Shown here piece after piece: positions 54,979-64,000 of a stretch of 64,000 nt of DNA. The stretch is from positions 248,001-312,000 of the forward strand of contig NZ_CP126247.1 in assembly GCF_030142155.1 (NCBI RefSeq), in the 5' to 3' direction. The stretch's first letter is position 1. Every line of letters begins with the position of its first letter. Source of the DNA: Arthrobacter sp. zg-Y820 (GTDB lineage: Bacteria > Actinomycetota > Actinomycetes > Actinomycetales > Micrococcaceae). Below the pieces are notes generated by a model. It had not been told where the DNA came from and made no database searches. It saw only the letters and a program-made list of their open reading frames with translations. A program made the translations under genes and the position numbers.

Positions 54979-56229
54979 CTACGCTTCTTCCTCCGCTGGC
55001 GGCTCGGCTTCCTGTTCCTGCTGGGGGTGACGTTCGTTCCACCGTCTTTCATGGTCCACCTGATGGCGGCGGGATCCGGCCGAGAGCAATACAAGGAAGG
55101 CGGAGCCTGCGGCCGCAGCACCAATAACCATCGATCCCGGCGTGCCTGCCAGCCGTTCCAAAGCCACGCAGGACAGCCCCCAGGCTGCGGCCACCGCCAC
55201 GGCCAGGTGACCGCGATCCGTCATGCAGACCACTATGACGCCCATGGTCACCGTCACCAGTCCGATCAGGGCCCAGGCGACACCGCCCCAGCCGGCCAGA
55301 TCCGCGTTCGTGGTGGTCAGGATGTGGGCAGCGGATGTGGTCAGCGAGAAGATGCCCGCGGCGAAAAACAGTCCGAGGGGGACATCGGCCAACCACCCCT
55401 CCGTCCGGGTTGCCGGCGGAATGCTGTTGCTCCGGTGAATGCACAGCAGCCCCAGTGCTACCTGGGCGACCGCGACCGCCAGCACACCTGCTGCCGTTCC
55501 GGCCGAAACGGCCAGCAGCCAGCCGAACGCCACTAATTCGGCTGCCAGGACAAGCCAGCCAAACCAATCGTGCCGCGAATTGGTGCGCTGTCGTGGAAGC
55601 CATTGGTAGACGGCGTATGCAAGCCATCCTGCGACTATCGGCAACCAGAGCCACCACACCATCGCTGCGGGAGCGAGCAGCGATCCCGTCGGGTCCAGGG
55701 CTCCCTGCAGGCGGGCGGCGGCCGATTCATTGTCCGCACTCACTGTGAACGCCGTGGACCATACCGCCCCTGCGGTTGCTGCCGACACGGCGACGCGGCG
55801 GATGAGCCGGACCGGGATGGCAGCCCGGCCTGACCTTGGTGACCGCGGCGGGTTCACCGTGCCGGTGGCCGCAGGATCAGACACGCCTTCGGACCTATCC
55901 GGCGCCGTTCCCCCGCGCTGCAGTTCAGCCGGCCTTCCTGCGGGTCCGCGTTTCGGTTTGGGCAGCGGCGTCAGTTTGGGCAGGTGTGCCGGCTCCGCTG
56001 GCTTCACCAGCCGTTTCGGAGCTGTCTTTCCGCTGGTGCCTCGCAGCGGAGGGGCCGGATCCGGAACCCCCTGCGGATCGGGAAAGGACTGTGCATCCTG
56101 ACGGTGCTGAGCATCCGGAGCGTTCAGGTCCTCCGGGCCGTGCTGCGCATCCGGACGACGCTGCTCCACCGGACCGCGCTGCGTCTCCGGGCCGGGCTGC
56201 GGTGCGGACGGCTTCGACGGCGGATTCAT
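54979..56229 (-). CDS. Membrane protein with Pro-rich N-terminal domain, perhaps TspO-related
   Basis: The predicted 416-residue product has a long, Pro/Gln-rich, disordered cytosolic N-terminus of about 140 residues. Eight or so hydrophobic helices rich in Trp and Ala follow (WLWLPIVAGWLAYAVYQWLP; FGWLVLAAELVAFGWLLA; WLADVPLGLFFAAGIFSLTT). This resembles TspO/MBR-related proteins, but the pattern is not decisive. ATG 56229 has GGAAGGA 6 nt upstream. It lies 50 nt upstream of the oxidoreductase on the same strand and may be cotranscribed with it. Confidence 0.6.
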   Translation of the reverse strand: MNPPSKPSAPQPGPETQRGPVEQRRPDAQHGPEDLNAPDAQHRQDAQSFPDPQGVPDPAPPLRGTSGKTAPKRLVKPAEPAHLPKLTPLPKPKRGPAGRPAELQRGGTAPDRSEGVSDPAATGTVNPPRSPRSGRAAIPVRLIRRVAVSAATAGAVWSTAFTVSADNESAAARLQGALDPTGSLLAPAAMVWWLWLPIVAGWLAYAVYQWLPRQRTNSRHDWFGWLVLAAELVAFGWLLAVSAGTAAGVLAVAVAQVALGLLCIHRSNSIPPATRTEGWLADVPLGLFFAAGIFSLTTSAAHILTTTNADLAGWGGVAWALIGLVTVTMGVIVVCMTDRGHLAVAVAAAWGLSCVALERLAGTPGSMVIGAAAAGSAFLVLLSAGSRRHQVDHERRWNERHPQQEQEAEPPAEEEA

Positions 56230-56388
56230 CAGGGTCCTTCCCTGGGGAGAGCGTCCGCGGGCACTGCCCTGGACGTTTGCATCCAGCCTACCCATTGGCA
56301 ACCCTAAACAGGGAAGAAATTCCTTACCTGCCGAAAGGCTGCAGGTGCGGTCCCCGCGGCCGGTCGTTTTGGAGATGATCGGGGCCGC

Positions 56389-57294
56389 TTAGGCCCCCGG
56401 CGCGAAGGCCAAGGAAAGACCGCTCTGGTACTGCACCGGCCGCTTCGTCAACGGATCCACAAACTCCACCGAGCGGGCGAGCAGCTGCAGGGGCCGAGAG
56501 TAGTCATCCTGCGCCTGGGGCAGCAGCTCCGGGTAAAAGGAATCGTTCAGGATGCCGATTCCCAGCGAGGCCATGTGCACGCGAAGTTGGTGCGTTTTGC
56601 CGGTGTGGGGCTGCAATCGGTACCTGCCCACGCCGTCGTGCGCTTCCAGGAGCTCGACACGCGTTTCCGCATTCGGCTCGCCCTCCACCTCCTGCGCCAG
56701 CAAATAAGTGCGTGACTTGATCATGCGGCTGCGCACGATCCGCGGCAGCTCCAGATCGGTGCGCACCGGTGCTACTGCCTCATACTCCTTGGAGATGCGG
56801 CGTTTTTCGAACAGCGTCTGGTATTTTCCGCGGGTTTTCGGATTTGTCGAAAAGAGCAGTACGCCTGCAGTCATCCGGTCCAGCCGGTGCATGGGAATGA
56901 GGTCGGGAATGTCCAGCTGCACCCGAAGCCTGACCAATGCCGATTCAGCCACGTACATCCCGCCGGGCGTAGTCGGCAGGAAGTGCGGTTTGTCGACAAC
57001 CAACAGGTCCTCGTCCTGGTGCAGGATGTTGATGTCCACCGGCAGCCGTTTTTCGGGCGGCAACTCCCGGTAGTACCAGATGAACGTGTGCTCGTTCAGG
57101 GGGGTGCGGTGGGTCAGGGGAATGCCGCCCAGGCCCACGACCTCGCCCCGGGTGAACCGGTCCACTATTCCGTCCGGATCCACGTGGCCGAAGCGGGAGA
57201 GCACGTAGTCCATCGCAGTTTCCCACGGGCCTTCAACCGGCAGCCGCAGACGGGTCGCGTTCACGCCGTTGCGCACGGGAAGGGGAGATGACAT
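56389..57294 (-). CDS. RluA-family pseudouridine synthase
   Basis: This RNA pseudouridine synthase of about 301 residues has the active-site motif HRLDRMTAG (Asp139), the preceding VDKPHFLPTTPGG, and THQLRVHMASLGI in the C-terminal half. There is no S4 domain, so it resembles the RluA/C/D branch without it; the modified uridine in rRNA or tRNA is not predictable. ATG 57294 follows GGGGAG closely upstream. Confidence 0.9.
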   Translation of the reverse strand: MSSPLPVRNGVNATRLRLPVEGPWETAMDYVLSRFGHVDPDGIVDRFTRGEVVGLGGIPLTHRTPLNEHTFIWYYRELPPEKRLPVDINILHQDEDLLVVDKPHFLPTTPGGMYVAESALVRLRVQLDIPDLIPMHRLDRMTAGVLLFSTNPKTRGKYQTLFEKRRISKEYEAVAPVRTDLELPRIVRSRMIKSRTYLLAQEVEGEPNAETRVELLEAHDGVGRYRLQPHTGKTHQLRVHMASLGIGILNDSFYPELLPQAQDDYSRPLQLLARSVEFVDPLTKRPVQYQSGLSLAFAPGA

Positions 57295-57419
57295 CACCCT
57301 TCAAGACTACCGAGTGCGGAAGGGGGCGGCCGACGACGGCACCGGGCGCAGGAGGCCAGCTCACCGTCCATCCGGGGCACCGGCCAGTTAGCGGGCCGGT
57401 GCGGGTCAGTCAGGAGGGT

Positions 57420-57959
57420 TCAGGAAAGCGGGGTGTGGGGTGCAGCGCAGATGACGGTTTTTTCGTCCAGGGCGTCGGTTATCCGCTGGAGGAACCCGGC
57501 AATGATCTCCGCTTCCTCCGGCGACAGGGAGGCGGCTACCGCCATCATGCGCTCGTGCATCGGACCAAGAAACTCCCGCATTTCCGTGTCCGACTTCTCA
57601 GTCGGGACGAGTTCCAGCGCCCGTCGATCGGTGGGGTGCAGCCGCCTCTCAATGTGCCCGCTGCTGACAAGGCGGTCGATCAGAGCAGTGGTGGACGCGG
57701 TGGAGATGGAGAGCAGACGGCTCAAGTCCGTTGGCCCAAGAGCGACTCCCTGCTGGTGGGCACGCATCAAATGCCGGAGCGCCTGCATGTCTTTCTCATT
57801 GATGCCCAGCTCTTCGCGTGTCCGCCGGCGCATTTCCTGTTCCGCAGAGCGGTAGTCCCGCAGCGTATTGAGCACGGCCCGGGCGGGCTCCTGTTCCGGC
57901 CGGGTCGGATACCAGAAGCCTGTCACTCCGGAAGGGGAGGAAGGGTCCATACGGCTCAT
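57420..57959 (-). CDS. MarR-family transcriptional regulator
   Basis: This 179-residue winged-helix protein has DLSRLLSISTASTTALIDRLVSSGHIERRLHPTDRRALELV, the canonical MarR recognition helix and wing. Ligand and targets are unknown; the gene has no close co-directional partner. The start is ATG 57959 or 57950. A 20-bp direct duplication reaches over this start codon; the upstream copy has CTG in its place. Confidence 0.88.
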   Translation of the reverse strand: MSRMDPSSPSGVTGFWYPTRPEQEPARAVLNTLRDYRSAEQEMRRRTREELGINEKDMQALRHLMRAHQQGVALGPTDLSRLLSISTASTTALIDRLVSSGHIERRLHPTDRRALELVPTEKSDTEMREFLGPMHERMMAVAASLSPEEAEIIAGFLQRITDALDEKTVICAAPHTPLS

Positions 57960-57987
57960 AGTACGGTGTGCCGGCTCAGAGTACGGT
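57952..57987. repeat. Direct repeat spanning the marR start codon
   Basis: CGGCTCATAGTACGGT (57952-57967) and CGGCTCAGAGTACGGT (57972-57987) differ at one of 16 bases and have a 20-bp period. On the minus strand the gene copy reads ACCGTACTATG and the upstream copy ACCGTACTCTG. The repeated ACCGTACT may also act as an operator for MarR itself. Confidence 0.75.
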
Positions 57988-57998
57988 TTGCGGGGAAT

Positions 57999-58053
57999 CG
58001 GCCGCGGACCGGCCGCGGATCGGCCGCGGATCGGCCGCGGACCGGCCGGTGAC
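57999..58053. repeat. 11-bp GC-rich tandem repeat, five units
   Basis: Units CGGCCGCGGAC or CGGCCGCGGAT occur four times in a row and a fifth, CGGCCGGTGAC, follows. Each contains a CCGCGG palindrome. A run of nine G (58069-58077) and copies of TAGGCGGG at 58064, 58078 and 58126 follow, the last containing the nei2 stop. Confidence 0.9.
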
Positions 58054-58124
58054 CGGCGGGGGCTAGGCGGGGGGGGGTAGGCGGGCCGTCGGCCACGGAC
58101 CGGTGGGGGACCGGCGAGTTACAG

Positions 58125-59036
58125 TTAGGCGGGCCGAGTACCGGAGACGGGTTGGCAATGCGGACAGTAATACAGATCCCGCAACTCCAAGGCATTGTCT
58201 CCGACCAGTTCGTGGGCAACCTTCGTTCCGCACCGCAGGCAGCCGCGGGTCTCGCGGTTGTAGACCCACAGCGGATCTCGTCCCATGTTGCCGGTTGTGA
58301 TTCTGCGGCTGCGGGCCTTGTTGGCTTCGAGCAGCCGCTTGGACAGATCAATGATGCGCTGCAGATTGGGGACCTCCCCCACAGGTGTCAGCGGATGGAC
58401 TCCGGCCAGAAAACAGATTTCACACCGGTAGACGTTGCCGATCCCGGCCAGATTGCGCTGGTCCAGCAGCGCCAGGCCGATGGGCCGTTCGGGAACCGAT
58501 TGGATTCGCCGCAGGGCTTCGGACGCATCCCAGTCCGGACCGAGCAGATCCGGCCCGAGGTACCCGACGGCGTCGTCCTCTTCGCTGCGGGGAAGGACCC
58601 GCAGGAAACCGAGGTCAAAGCCGACAATCTGCTTAGTCGACGTCTCCAAAATGCAGCGGGCCTTGAACGCCGGCCGCCGCCACCGCTCGCCGCGGTTGTA
58701 GACGTGCCACAACCCTTCCATCTTGAGGTGGGAATGCAGGATCCAACCGGTGTCCGCAGCATTCATAGCTGCAGAACCCGCAGTTGCCCGCCCCGTAGCT
58801 GCCCGCCCTGCAGGTACCCGCGCCGCTGCAGCGTCCACAGCTGAACCGGGCACACCTGAACCGTCCAAGCGGATCAGCAGGTGTTTGCCGCGGGAAACGA
58901 CATCGGCAACTGTGTGGCCGGAGAAATCGGTGGTCGCGAATTTGGGAACGCGGATGTCGCACCGGGTGAGGGTCTGCCCTGCCAGGACGGTATTGAGCTC
59001 ACGGGCAGCCCGCCAGACGGTATCTCCTTCAGGCAC
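58125..59036 (-). CDS. nei2: Nei2-type endonuclease VIII DNA glycosylase
   Basis: This 303-residue Fpg/Nei glycosylase begins MPEGDTVWRAARELN (catalytic Pro2-Glu3), has QRNLAGIGNVYRCEICF in the H2TH region and a C-terminal zinc finger CLRCG ... YYCPHCQP. An Ala/Arg-rich insertion with imperfect AAGRATAG repeats near residues 65-90 is not typical. It lies 62 nt after lhr, the same order as lhr-nei in mycobacteria (Rv3296-Rv3297). Function: excision of oxidised pyrimidines. Confidence 0.93.
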   Translation of the reverse strand: MPEGDTVWRAARELNTVLAGQTLTRCDIRVPKFATTDFSGHTVADVVSRGKHLLIRLDGSGVPGSAVDAAAARVPAGRAATGRATAGSAAMNAADTGWILHSHLKMEGLWHVYNRGERWRRPAFKARCILETSTKQIVGFDLGFLRVLPRSEEDDAVGYLGPDLLGPDWDASEALRRIQSVPERPIGLALLDQRNLAGIGNVYRCEICFLAGVHPLTPVGEVPNLQRIIDLSKRLLEANKARSRRITTGNMGRDPLWVYNRETRGCLRCGTKVAHELVGDNALELRDLYYCPHCQPVSGTRPA

Positions 59037-59080
59037 TGTCTCCTCCCTGGCCGGGCCCGGCCGCGCCGGTTAGTGGTCGC

Positions 59081-59104
59081 GGTGAATCCGACGGTGAATC
59101 AGAC
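59081..59104. repeat. 12-bp tandem duplication at the lhr stop
   Basis: GGTGAATCCGAC (59081-59092) and GGTGAATCAGAC (59093-59104) are 11 of 12 identical. The second copy contains the lhr stop (TCA on +, 59099-59101). Confidence 0.85.
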
Positions 59105-62100
59105 ACGGTAGCGCAGCCCCTTCGGCGTCGTGTAAAAACCGGCGTGCGTGAGGGCACGGGCAGCGTCCGTGTCCAGGATGTCCACCCCGTTGACTTTCTC
59201 TATAGCCATCTTTTCCGCGGCACCCCTGCGGATAATACCCACCAAAGCCTCGGCGGAGAGCTCAAGGGCAGCAGGATCCTCGGTGAAGGAGAGCAGGGTT
59301 TTCCCTCCGCGTTCGGCATAGATGGTCAAATCTCCGTCCACCAGCACTACCAGGGCACCGGCTTTCCGGCCGGGCCGGTGTCCGCCGTCGAGCGCGGGCC
59401 AGGGCAGCGCTGCGCCGTACGGATTCGCCGGATCCGTGGCAGCCAGCGCCACAGCCGTCGGTTCCGGCTTCCTCAGCTGTGCGTCCTCGGAAAAGGACCG
59501 CAGCCGGTCGACAGTGGCTGGAACGGCAAACTGCGCGGCTCCAAGTTGTTCGATGAAGTATCCGCGCCGGCAGCGGCCCATCTCCTCAAGTCGTGCCAGC
59601 ACCTTGTACAGCAGGCCGAAGCCGCCGGGTGTTCCCTCGCTGGCGACAGAACCGCGGGTGAGGATGCCATAGCGGTCCATCAGCAGCTCGGCTGTTGCAT
59701 GCGCGTGGATGGTGGTGTCAGATTCGACCGGAGGCAGCATGCTCCAGCGCCCGGCGACCAGCTGCGGTGCGTTCCGCAGGGCAGCGGGCTGGCTGCCGGC
59801 GGCCAGGCGCATCGACCCTCCGGTGAGGGACGCGCCGGGAGCGCGGCCGATCCTGCCCAGCCGCGCGGTGCGGGCCCGCGGAGTGGCGGCCCGCTGTTTG
59901 TGCGCCGTCTTGCCGCCGGAGAGCAGGGAGCGGACCGGAGTGAAGGTGTCATTGGTGATCCGCCCGGACCAGACCAAATCCCACAGGGCACCGATGACAT
60001 TGGCATCGGAGGACTGCGAACCCTGAGCCGCCAGGGCATCCACCAATTGGCGGAAGAAATAGGCTCCGCCTCCGGACAGGAGGTTCAGCAGCTGCAGCTG
60101 CAGGTCAGAGGGGTCAAAATCATCTGCGGGATTCAGGGTCAGGGGTGCGTTTTCGGCAAGGTGCAGAGCAATCCAGCCGTCGTTGCCGGGCAGTGCGCCG
60201 GTTCCGGACCAGAGGACTTCTCCGGTGGCAGTGAGTTCGTCCAGCATTGACGGAGTGTAGTTCCGGACCCGGGAGCCCAGAATGAGCGGTTCCCATGCCG
60301 ATGCCGGGATGGGCACTCCGGAGAGCTGGTCGATCACGGTGGCAACGCCGTCGAGCCCGCGCAGGGAAGAGCCGATGTTTTGCCACACCGGCAGGAATCT
60401 GGCGTACGTCGCCGGATCCACCGGCTCCACTTCCGACCGCAGCGCGGCCAGCGACCGGCGGCGCAGGCGGCGCAGCACGTCGGCGTCGCACCATTCGGTT
60501 CCGGCGGGGATGCCGGGCACGGTGAGCACCGCACCCGGCGTGCTGTCGACTCCCGCTGCGGCGTCCAGAATGGAGGTTTCCGCCGGCCGGAACTCGCCTT
60601 CCACCACCCGGCCTTCGCCGGCGAGCCGCTGAAGCGTTCCGGTGACGACGGCGACGCCCAGCCCCAGCCTCGCGGCGGCTTCCGCGGCGGTGAACGGCCC
60701 GTGCGTGCGGGCGTACCGGCCGACGAGGTCGCCCAGGGGATCGGCGACGGGCTCAATGAAGGCCAGCGGAACACCCATGGGCAGCGGAACGCCCAGGGCA
60801 TCGCGCAGTCGGGCCGCATCCTCGATCGCCGCATAGCGGGACAGTCCGGCGACGCCCACCTTGAGGGCACGGTTCGAACGGACCAGCTCCTCAAGGAGCT
60901 CGGACGCATACTCCGGATTGGCAGAGTGGGCGGGTTCCGTGTGCTCAGCTGGCGTGTTGTGGTCCTGCGGGACGGCCTGCTTTGCTGACGCCCCGTGTCC
61001 CGGCCCTGTCGTGAGCGCCGCTGACGTGGCGCCGTCGTCGTTCTGTGCGGCGGGATCATGCTGTGCGGGACTGCTGTCGGCTGCCGGTGGCTGCAGCCGG
61101 GCTGCCGTTTCGGATACCGTGAGCGGTCCCAGCAGCCGGAGCAGATCAGCGACTCCTTCAATTCCCCGGACACGGCGGTCTGCTGCCAGGCGCTGCAGCT
61201 CACGCTCAACCTGCGCGATGATGCGCGCATCGAGGAGCTCGCGCAGTTCTGCCCGGCCGAGCAGTTCGTTGAGCAGCGTCGGATCCAGCGACAGGGCCGC
61301 AGCGCGGCGTTCCGCCAGCGGCGAGTCTCCCTCGTACAGGAACGCGCCGATGTAGCCGAAGAGCAGCGACCGGGCAAAGGGCGACGGCGAGGGGGTGGTG
61401 GTTTCCACCAAGCGGATTTCGCGCCGCTCGATTCCGGCGGCGATGTCCTTCAAAGCGGGCAGGTCATAGACGTCCTGCAGGCATTCACGCACCGTTTCGA
61501 GCACGATGGGAAAGGTCGGGTACTTCTTCGCGACGTCCAGCAGCTGTGCCGACCGCTGCCGCTGCTGCCACAGCGGACTGCGCTTCCCGGGATTCTGCCG
61601 CGGCAGCAGCAGTGCCCGTGCGGCGCATTCACGGAACCGTGAAGCGAACAGGGCCGATCCGCCGACCTCTGCCGTGACTATCGATTCGAGTTCGTCCGCC
61701 TCGAAGAGGAACAGTTCCGCCCCCGGAGGTTCGTCCTCCATGAGCGGCACCCGCAGCACGATGCCGTCGTCGGACGCCATCGCCGAGCCGTCCAGCCCGT
61801 ACCGCTGATGCAGTCTTGCCCCCACAGCCAGAGCCCAAGGGGCATGGACCGGCATTCCGTACGGGCTGTGCAGGACAACCCGCCAGTCTCCGAGTTCGTC
61901 GTGGAAACGCTCCACCACCAGCGTCCGGTCATTCGGCACCACGTCGGTGGCCTGCTGCTGATCACGCAGGTAGGTGATGAGGTTTCCGGCCGCCCACTCA
62001 TCGAGCCCGACGGCGGCGAGGCGCTCCCGGGCTTTCGCATCGTCGCTGCCGGACATCTCCCGGACGAAGGCGCCGAGGGCCCGGCCCAACTCGACCGGCC

Positions 62101-64000
62101 GGCCCAGGGAATCTCCGCGCCAGAAGGGCAGCTTTCCGGGCTGCCCGAAGGCGGGGGAGACCAGCACCCGATCATGGGTGATGTCCTCGATCCGCCAGCT
62201 CGTGGCGCCCAGGGCGAAAATGTCGCCGACCCGGGATTCGTAGACCATTTCCTCGTCGAGCTCTCCGACGCGCCGGCTGTTTTTGCCCTCGGAGTCACCG
62301 ACCAGATAAACGCCGAACAGGCCGCGGTCCGGGATGGTTCCGCCGGAGGTCACCGCCAGCCGCTGCGCTCCGGGGCGTCCGGTGATGGTGCCTTCGGTGC
62401 GGTCCCAGACAATGCGCGGTCGCAGTTCCGCGAACTCGTCGGAGGGATACCGTCCGGCCAGCAGATCCAGGGTGGCATCGAAGGCCGAGCGCGGCAGCCC
62501 GGCGAAGGGTGCGGACCGGCGGACGACGTCGAACCATTCCTCCACATCGATCGACCCGAGAGCAGCTGCCGCCACGGTCTGCTGGGCGAGGATGTCCAGG
62601 GGATTGGAGGGGATCGACAGAGGCTCGATCTGTCCGGCAAGCATGCGTTCGGCAACAACAGCGGAATTGAGCAGGTCTCCGCGGTGCTTCGGAAACATGA
62701 CGCCTTGGGATGTTTCTCCCACCTGGTGTCCTGCGCGGCCGACACGCTGCAGCCCGCTGGCCACCGAAGGTGGGGATTCGACCTGGATCACCAGGTCCAC
62801 GGCACCCATGTCGATGCCCAGTTCCAGTGAGCTGGTCGCCACCACGCAGCGCAGTCGTCCGGATTTGAGGTCGTCTTCGATCAGGGCGCGCTGGTCTTTC
62901 GAAACCGAGCCGTGATGGGCGCGGGCCAGCAGGAGGTTATTCTCATCCGTCTCTGTCTGGGGTTCCGGGTCGCGGTAGCGGATGGACACTCCGGCCTGCG
63001 CCATCAGCTGTGCGGGGGGACGAGTCGCGGATGGTGCCGCGCTCCGGGTGCCGTCATTCCGGTTGGTCCCGGTCATGCCGTCGGTCCCGGTGGCAGCGGC
63101 CGCCGCTTCCGACAGTGCCGCCGCCTCCTTCCGGAACGCGTGAATTTCGTTCAGTCTTGCGGTCAACCGCTCGGCCAGCCGCCGGGAATTGGCGAACACG
63201 ATGGTGGAGCGGTTGGCCTCGACGAGGTCCACGATCTTTTCCTCGACATGGGGCCAGATGCTGGCCTGCGGCGCGTATCCTCCCTCAACGGTGTCTTCGG
63301 CTGCAGGCGCCCCGCCCAGGTCCGACATGTCTTCCACCGGAACAGTCACGGTCAGGTTCCACGATTTCGTGGAGGACGGTGCGACGATGTGGACCGGTGC
63401 ATTTCCGCCCAGGAAGCGGGCGACGGTTTCGTGGGGTTCCACCGTCGCGGACAGTCCGATGCGCTGGACCGGTTTGTCCAGCATTGCGTCCAGCCGGGCG
63501 AGAGTTACCGCCAGATGTGCGCCCCGCTTGGTTCCGGCGACGGCATGCACCTCGTCGACGATGACGGTCTCCACTTCCGCCAGCGTTTCCCGTGCCCGTG
63601 ATGTCAGCATAAGGAACAGGGATTCCGGAGTGGTGATGAGGATGTCCGGCGGGCGGGTCAGCAGGGTCCTGCGTTCGTTCTGGGGGGTGTCTCCGGAACG
63701 GACTCCCACGGTGATGCCCGGTGTGGGCAGGCCCAGACGTTTGGCGGTTTGGGTGATGCCGATCAGGGGAGAGCGCAGGTTCCGTTCCACGTCGACGCCA
63801 AGCGCCTTCAACGGCGAGATGTACAGAACCTTGGTCTTGCGCTTGGGCTCAGCAGTTCTTTTGCGTCCGGGTACTTTCGCGGACTTTCCGTCTGGAGCTG
63901 GAGCCGTTGTTGTAGCGGTAACTGCTGTCGCATCAGCCGCGGCGGCGGTTCCGGCGGCTGATGCAATGAAACTGTCCAGGGCCCAGAGAAATGCCGCCAG
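59099..64000 (-). CDS. lhr: Lhr-family ATP-dependent DNA helicase, 5' end outside the window
   Basis: This superfamily 2 helicase has at least 1633 residues. The frame stays open to 64000, and residues just before the first internal start (LAAFLWALDSF, VLYISPLKAL) belong to the helicase core, so the N-terminus and Walker A (GSGKT) are outside. Seen: DEVHA box (IVDEVHAVAGTKRG), GLSATVEP, IVFANSRR, ELGIDMGAVDLVI and SGLQRVGRAGHQ, followed by the Lhr-specific winged-helix/beta-barrel C-terminal domain. Low-complexity insertions occur near AALSEAAAAATGTDG and in ASAKQAVPQDH. Lhr translocates on single-stranded DNA in repair, in line with its nei2 partner. Confidence 0.95.
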   Translation of the reverse strand: MAAFLWALDSFIASAAGTAAAADATAVTATTTAPAPDGKSAKVPGRKRTAEPKRKTKVLYISPLKALGVDVERNLRSPLIGITQTAKRLGLPTPGITVGVRSGDTPQNERRTLLTRPPDILITTPESLFLMLTSRARETLAEVETVIVDEVHAVAGTKRGAHLAVTLARLDAMLDKPVQRIGLSATVEPHETVARFLGGNAPVHIVAPSSTKSWNLTVTVPVEDMSDLGGAPAAEDTVEGGYAPQASIWPHVEEKIVDLVEANRSTIVFANSRRLAERLTARLNEIHAFRKEAAALSEAAAAATGTDGMTGTNRNDGTRSAAPSATRPPAQLMAQAGVSIRYRDPEPQTETDENNLLLARAHHGSVSKDQRALIEDDLKSGRLRCVVATSSLELGIDMGAVDLVIQVESPPSVASGLQRVGRAGHQVGETSQGVMFPKHRGDLLNSAVVAERMLAGQIEPLSIPSNPLDILAQQTVAAAALGSIDVEEWFDVVRRSAPFAGLPRSAFDATLDLLAGRYPSDEFAELRPRIVWDRTEGTITGRPGAQRLAVTSGGTIPDRGLFGVYLVGDSEGKNSRRVGELDEEMVYESRVGDIFALGATSWRIEDITHDRVLVSPAFGQPGKLPFWRGDSLGRPVELGRALGAFVREMSGSDDAKARERLAAVGLDEWAAGNLITYLRDQQQATDVVPNDRTLVVERFHDELGDWRVVLHSPYGMPVHAPWALAVGARLHQRYGLDGSAMASDDGIVLRVPLMEDEPPGAELFLFEADELESIVTAEVGGSALFASRFRECAARALLLPRQNPGKRSPLWQQRQRSAQLLDVAKKYPTFPIVLETVRECLQDVYDLPALKDIAAGIERREIRLVETTTPSPSPFARSLLFGYIGAFLYEGDSPLAERRAAALSLDPTLLNELLGRAELRELLDARIIAQVERELQRLAADRRVRGIEGVADLLRLLGPLTVSETAARLQPPAADSSPAQHDPAAQNDDGATSAALTTGPGHGASAKQAVPQDHNTPAEHTEPAHSANPEYASELLEELVRSNRALKVGVAGLSRYAAIEDAARLRDALGVPLPMGVPLAFIEPVADPLGDLVGRYARTHGPFTAAEAAARLGLGVAVVTGTLQRLAGEGRVVEGEFRPAETSILDAAAGVDSTPGAVLTVPGIPAGTEWCDADVLRRLRRRSLAALRSEVEPVDPATYARFLPVWQNIGSSLRGLDGVATVIDQLSGVPIPASAWEPLILGSRVRNYTPSMLDELTATGEVLWSGTGALPGNDGWIALHLAENAPLTLNPADDFDPSDLQLQLLNLLSGGGAYFFRQLVDALAAQGSQSSDANVIGALWDLVWSGRITNDTFTPVRSLLSGGKTAHKQRAATPRARTARLGRIGRAPGASLTGGSMRLAAGSQPAALRNAPQLVAGRWSMLPPVESDTTIHAHATAELLMDRYGILTRGSVASEGTPGGFGLLYKVLARLEEMGRCRRGYFIEQLGAAQFAVPATVDRLRSFSEDAQLRKPEPTAVALAATDPANPYGAALPWPALDGGHRPGRKAGALVVLVDGDLTIYAERGGKTLLSFTEDPAALELSAEALVGIIRRGAAEKMAIEKVNGVDILDTDAARALTHAGFYTTPKGLRYRV

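Noticed and set aside
58069..58077. Poly-G run as a phase-variable switch
   Set aside because: Nine G in a GC-rich intergenic repeat, about 110 nt from the nearest start codon; no evidence of a controlled gene.

Overview
The window is 64 kb of GC-rich, gene-dense bacterial chromosome that reads as an actinobacterium of the Micrococcaceae, most likely Arthrobacter in the broad sense. The pointers are the codon use, frequent GTG and TTG starts, four-base ATGA/GTGA gene overlaps, possible leaderless starts, the lhr-nei2 pair, a RamB-type regulator beside aceA, a DUF4916-type NUDIX protein, and the small protein plus LytR_C pair. The genus is inferred, since no rRNA or marker gene is present. I see no tRNA, rRNA, CRISPR array, insertion sequence, phage or plasmid module. 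This is mostly core or conserved chromosome. Both edges cut genes: a quinone oxidoreductase on the left and the helicase Lhr on the right.

Layout. 1-5.4 kb: oxidoreductase end, PGAP1-like hydrolase, SARP-like regulator, and an XpaC-like/TelA envelope-stress pair. 5.6-9.8 kb: Y-family DNA polymerase, a 52-residue membrane protein, alpha/beta hydrolase, 2OG-Fe(II) oxygenase and a broken DUF1345 gene. 9.9-14.4 kb: a five-gene iron-uptake operon behind an almost perfect DtxR/IdeR box, comprising a Tat-lipoprotein binding protein, FecCD permease, ATPase and two unrecognised proteins with an amidotransferase-like look. 14.4-20.7 kb: LysE exporter with its LysR regulator, HAD phosphatase, the small protein/LytR_C pair, FrnE-like oxidoreductase and an amino acid permease. 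20.9-25.6 kb: the glyoxylate shunt (aceB, aceA) divergent from a RamB-like regulator. 25.7-27.8 kb: Fpg/Nei glycosylase and a CorA-like membrane protein. 27.9-34.6 kb: a secreted subtilase with three SLH modules, divergent from a glycosyltransferase and a CsaB-like pyruvyltransferase. 34.8-42.7 kb: PdxK, a TetR regulator with a 28-bp operator palindrome, queuosine-precursor transporter and Tgt, FUSC protein, NUDIX and YdeI-like proteins. 42.8-47.2 kb: class II amidotransferase, GH76-like enzyme, and an SDR/acyl-CoA dehydrogenase pair. 47.3-52.9 kb: a complete desABCD desferrioxamine-type operon with its own iron box. 53-64 kb: acidic protein, oxidoreductase, membrane protein, RluA synthase, MarR, Nei2 and Lhr.

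How the genes work together. The siderophore operon (47.3-52.9 kb) and the uptake operon (9.9-14.4 kb) carry similar iron boxes (12 of 15 core bases identical) and probably form one regulon. aceA-aceB and the RamB-like gene form a carbon-source switch. The SLH protease next to a pyruvyltransferase suggests a surface-anchoring locus, because SLH modules classically bind pyruvylated wall polymers.

The most unusual signal is not a gene. Short tandem duplications (11-20 bp, two to seven copies) recur at gene ends. Many of them include the stop codon, one includes a start codon, and several fall in the N- or C-terminal tails of proteins.
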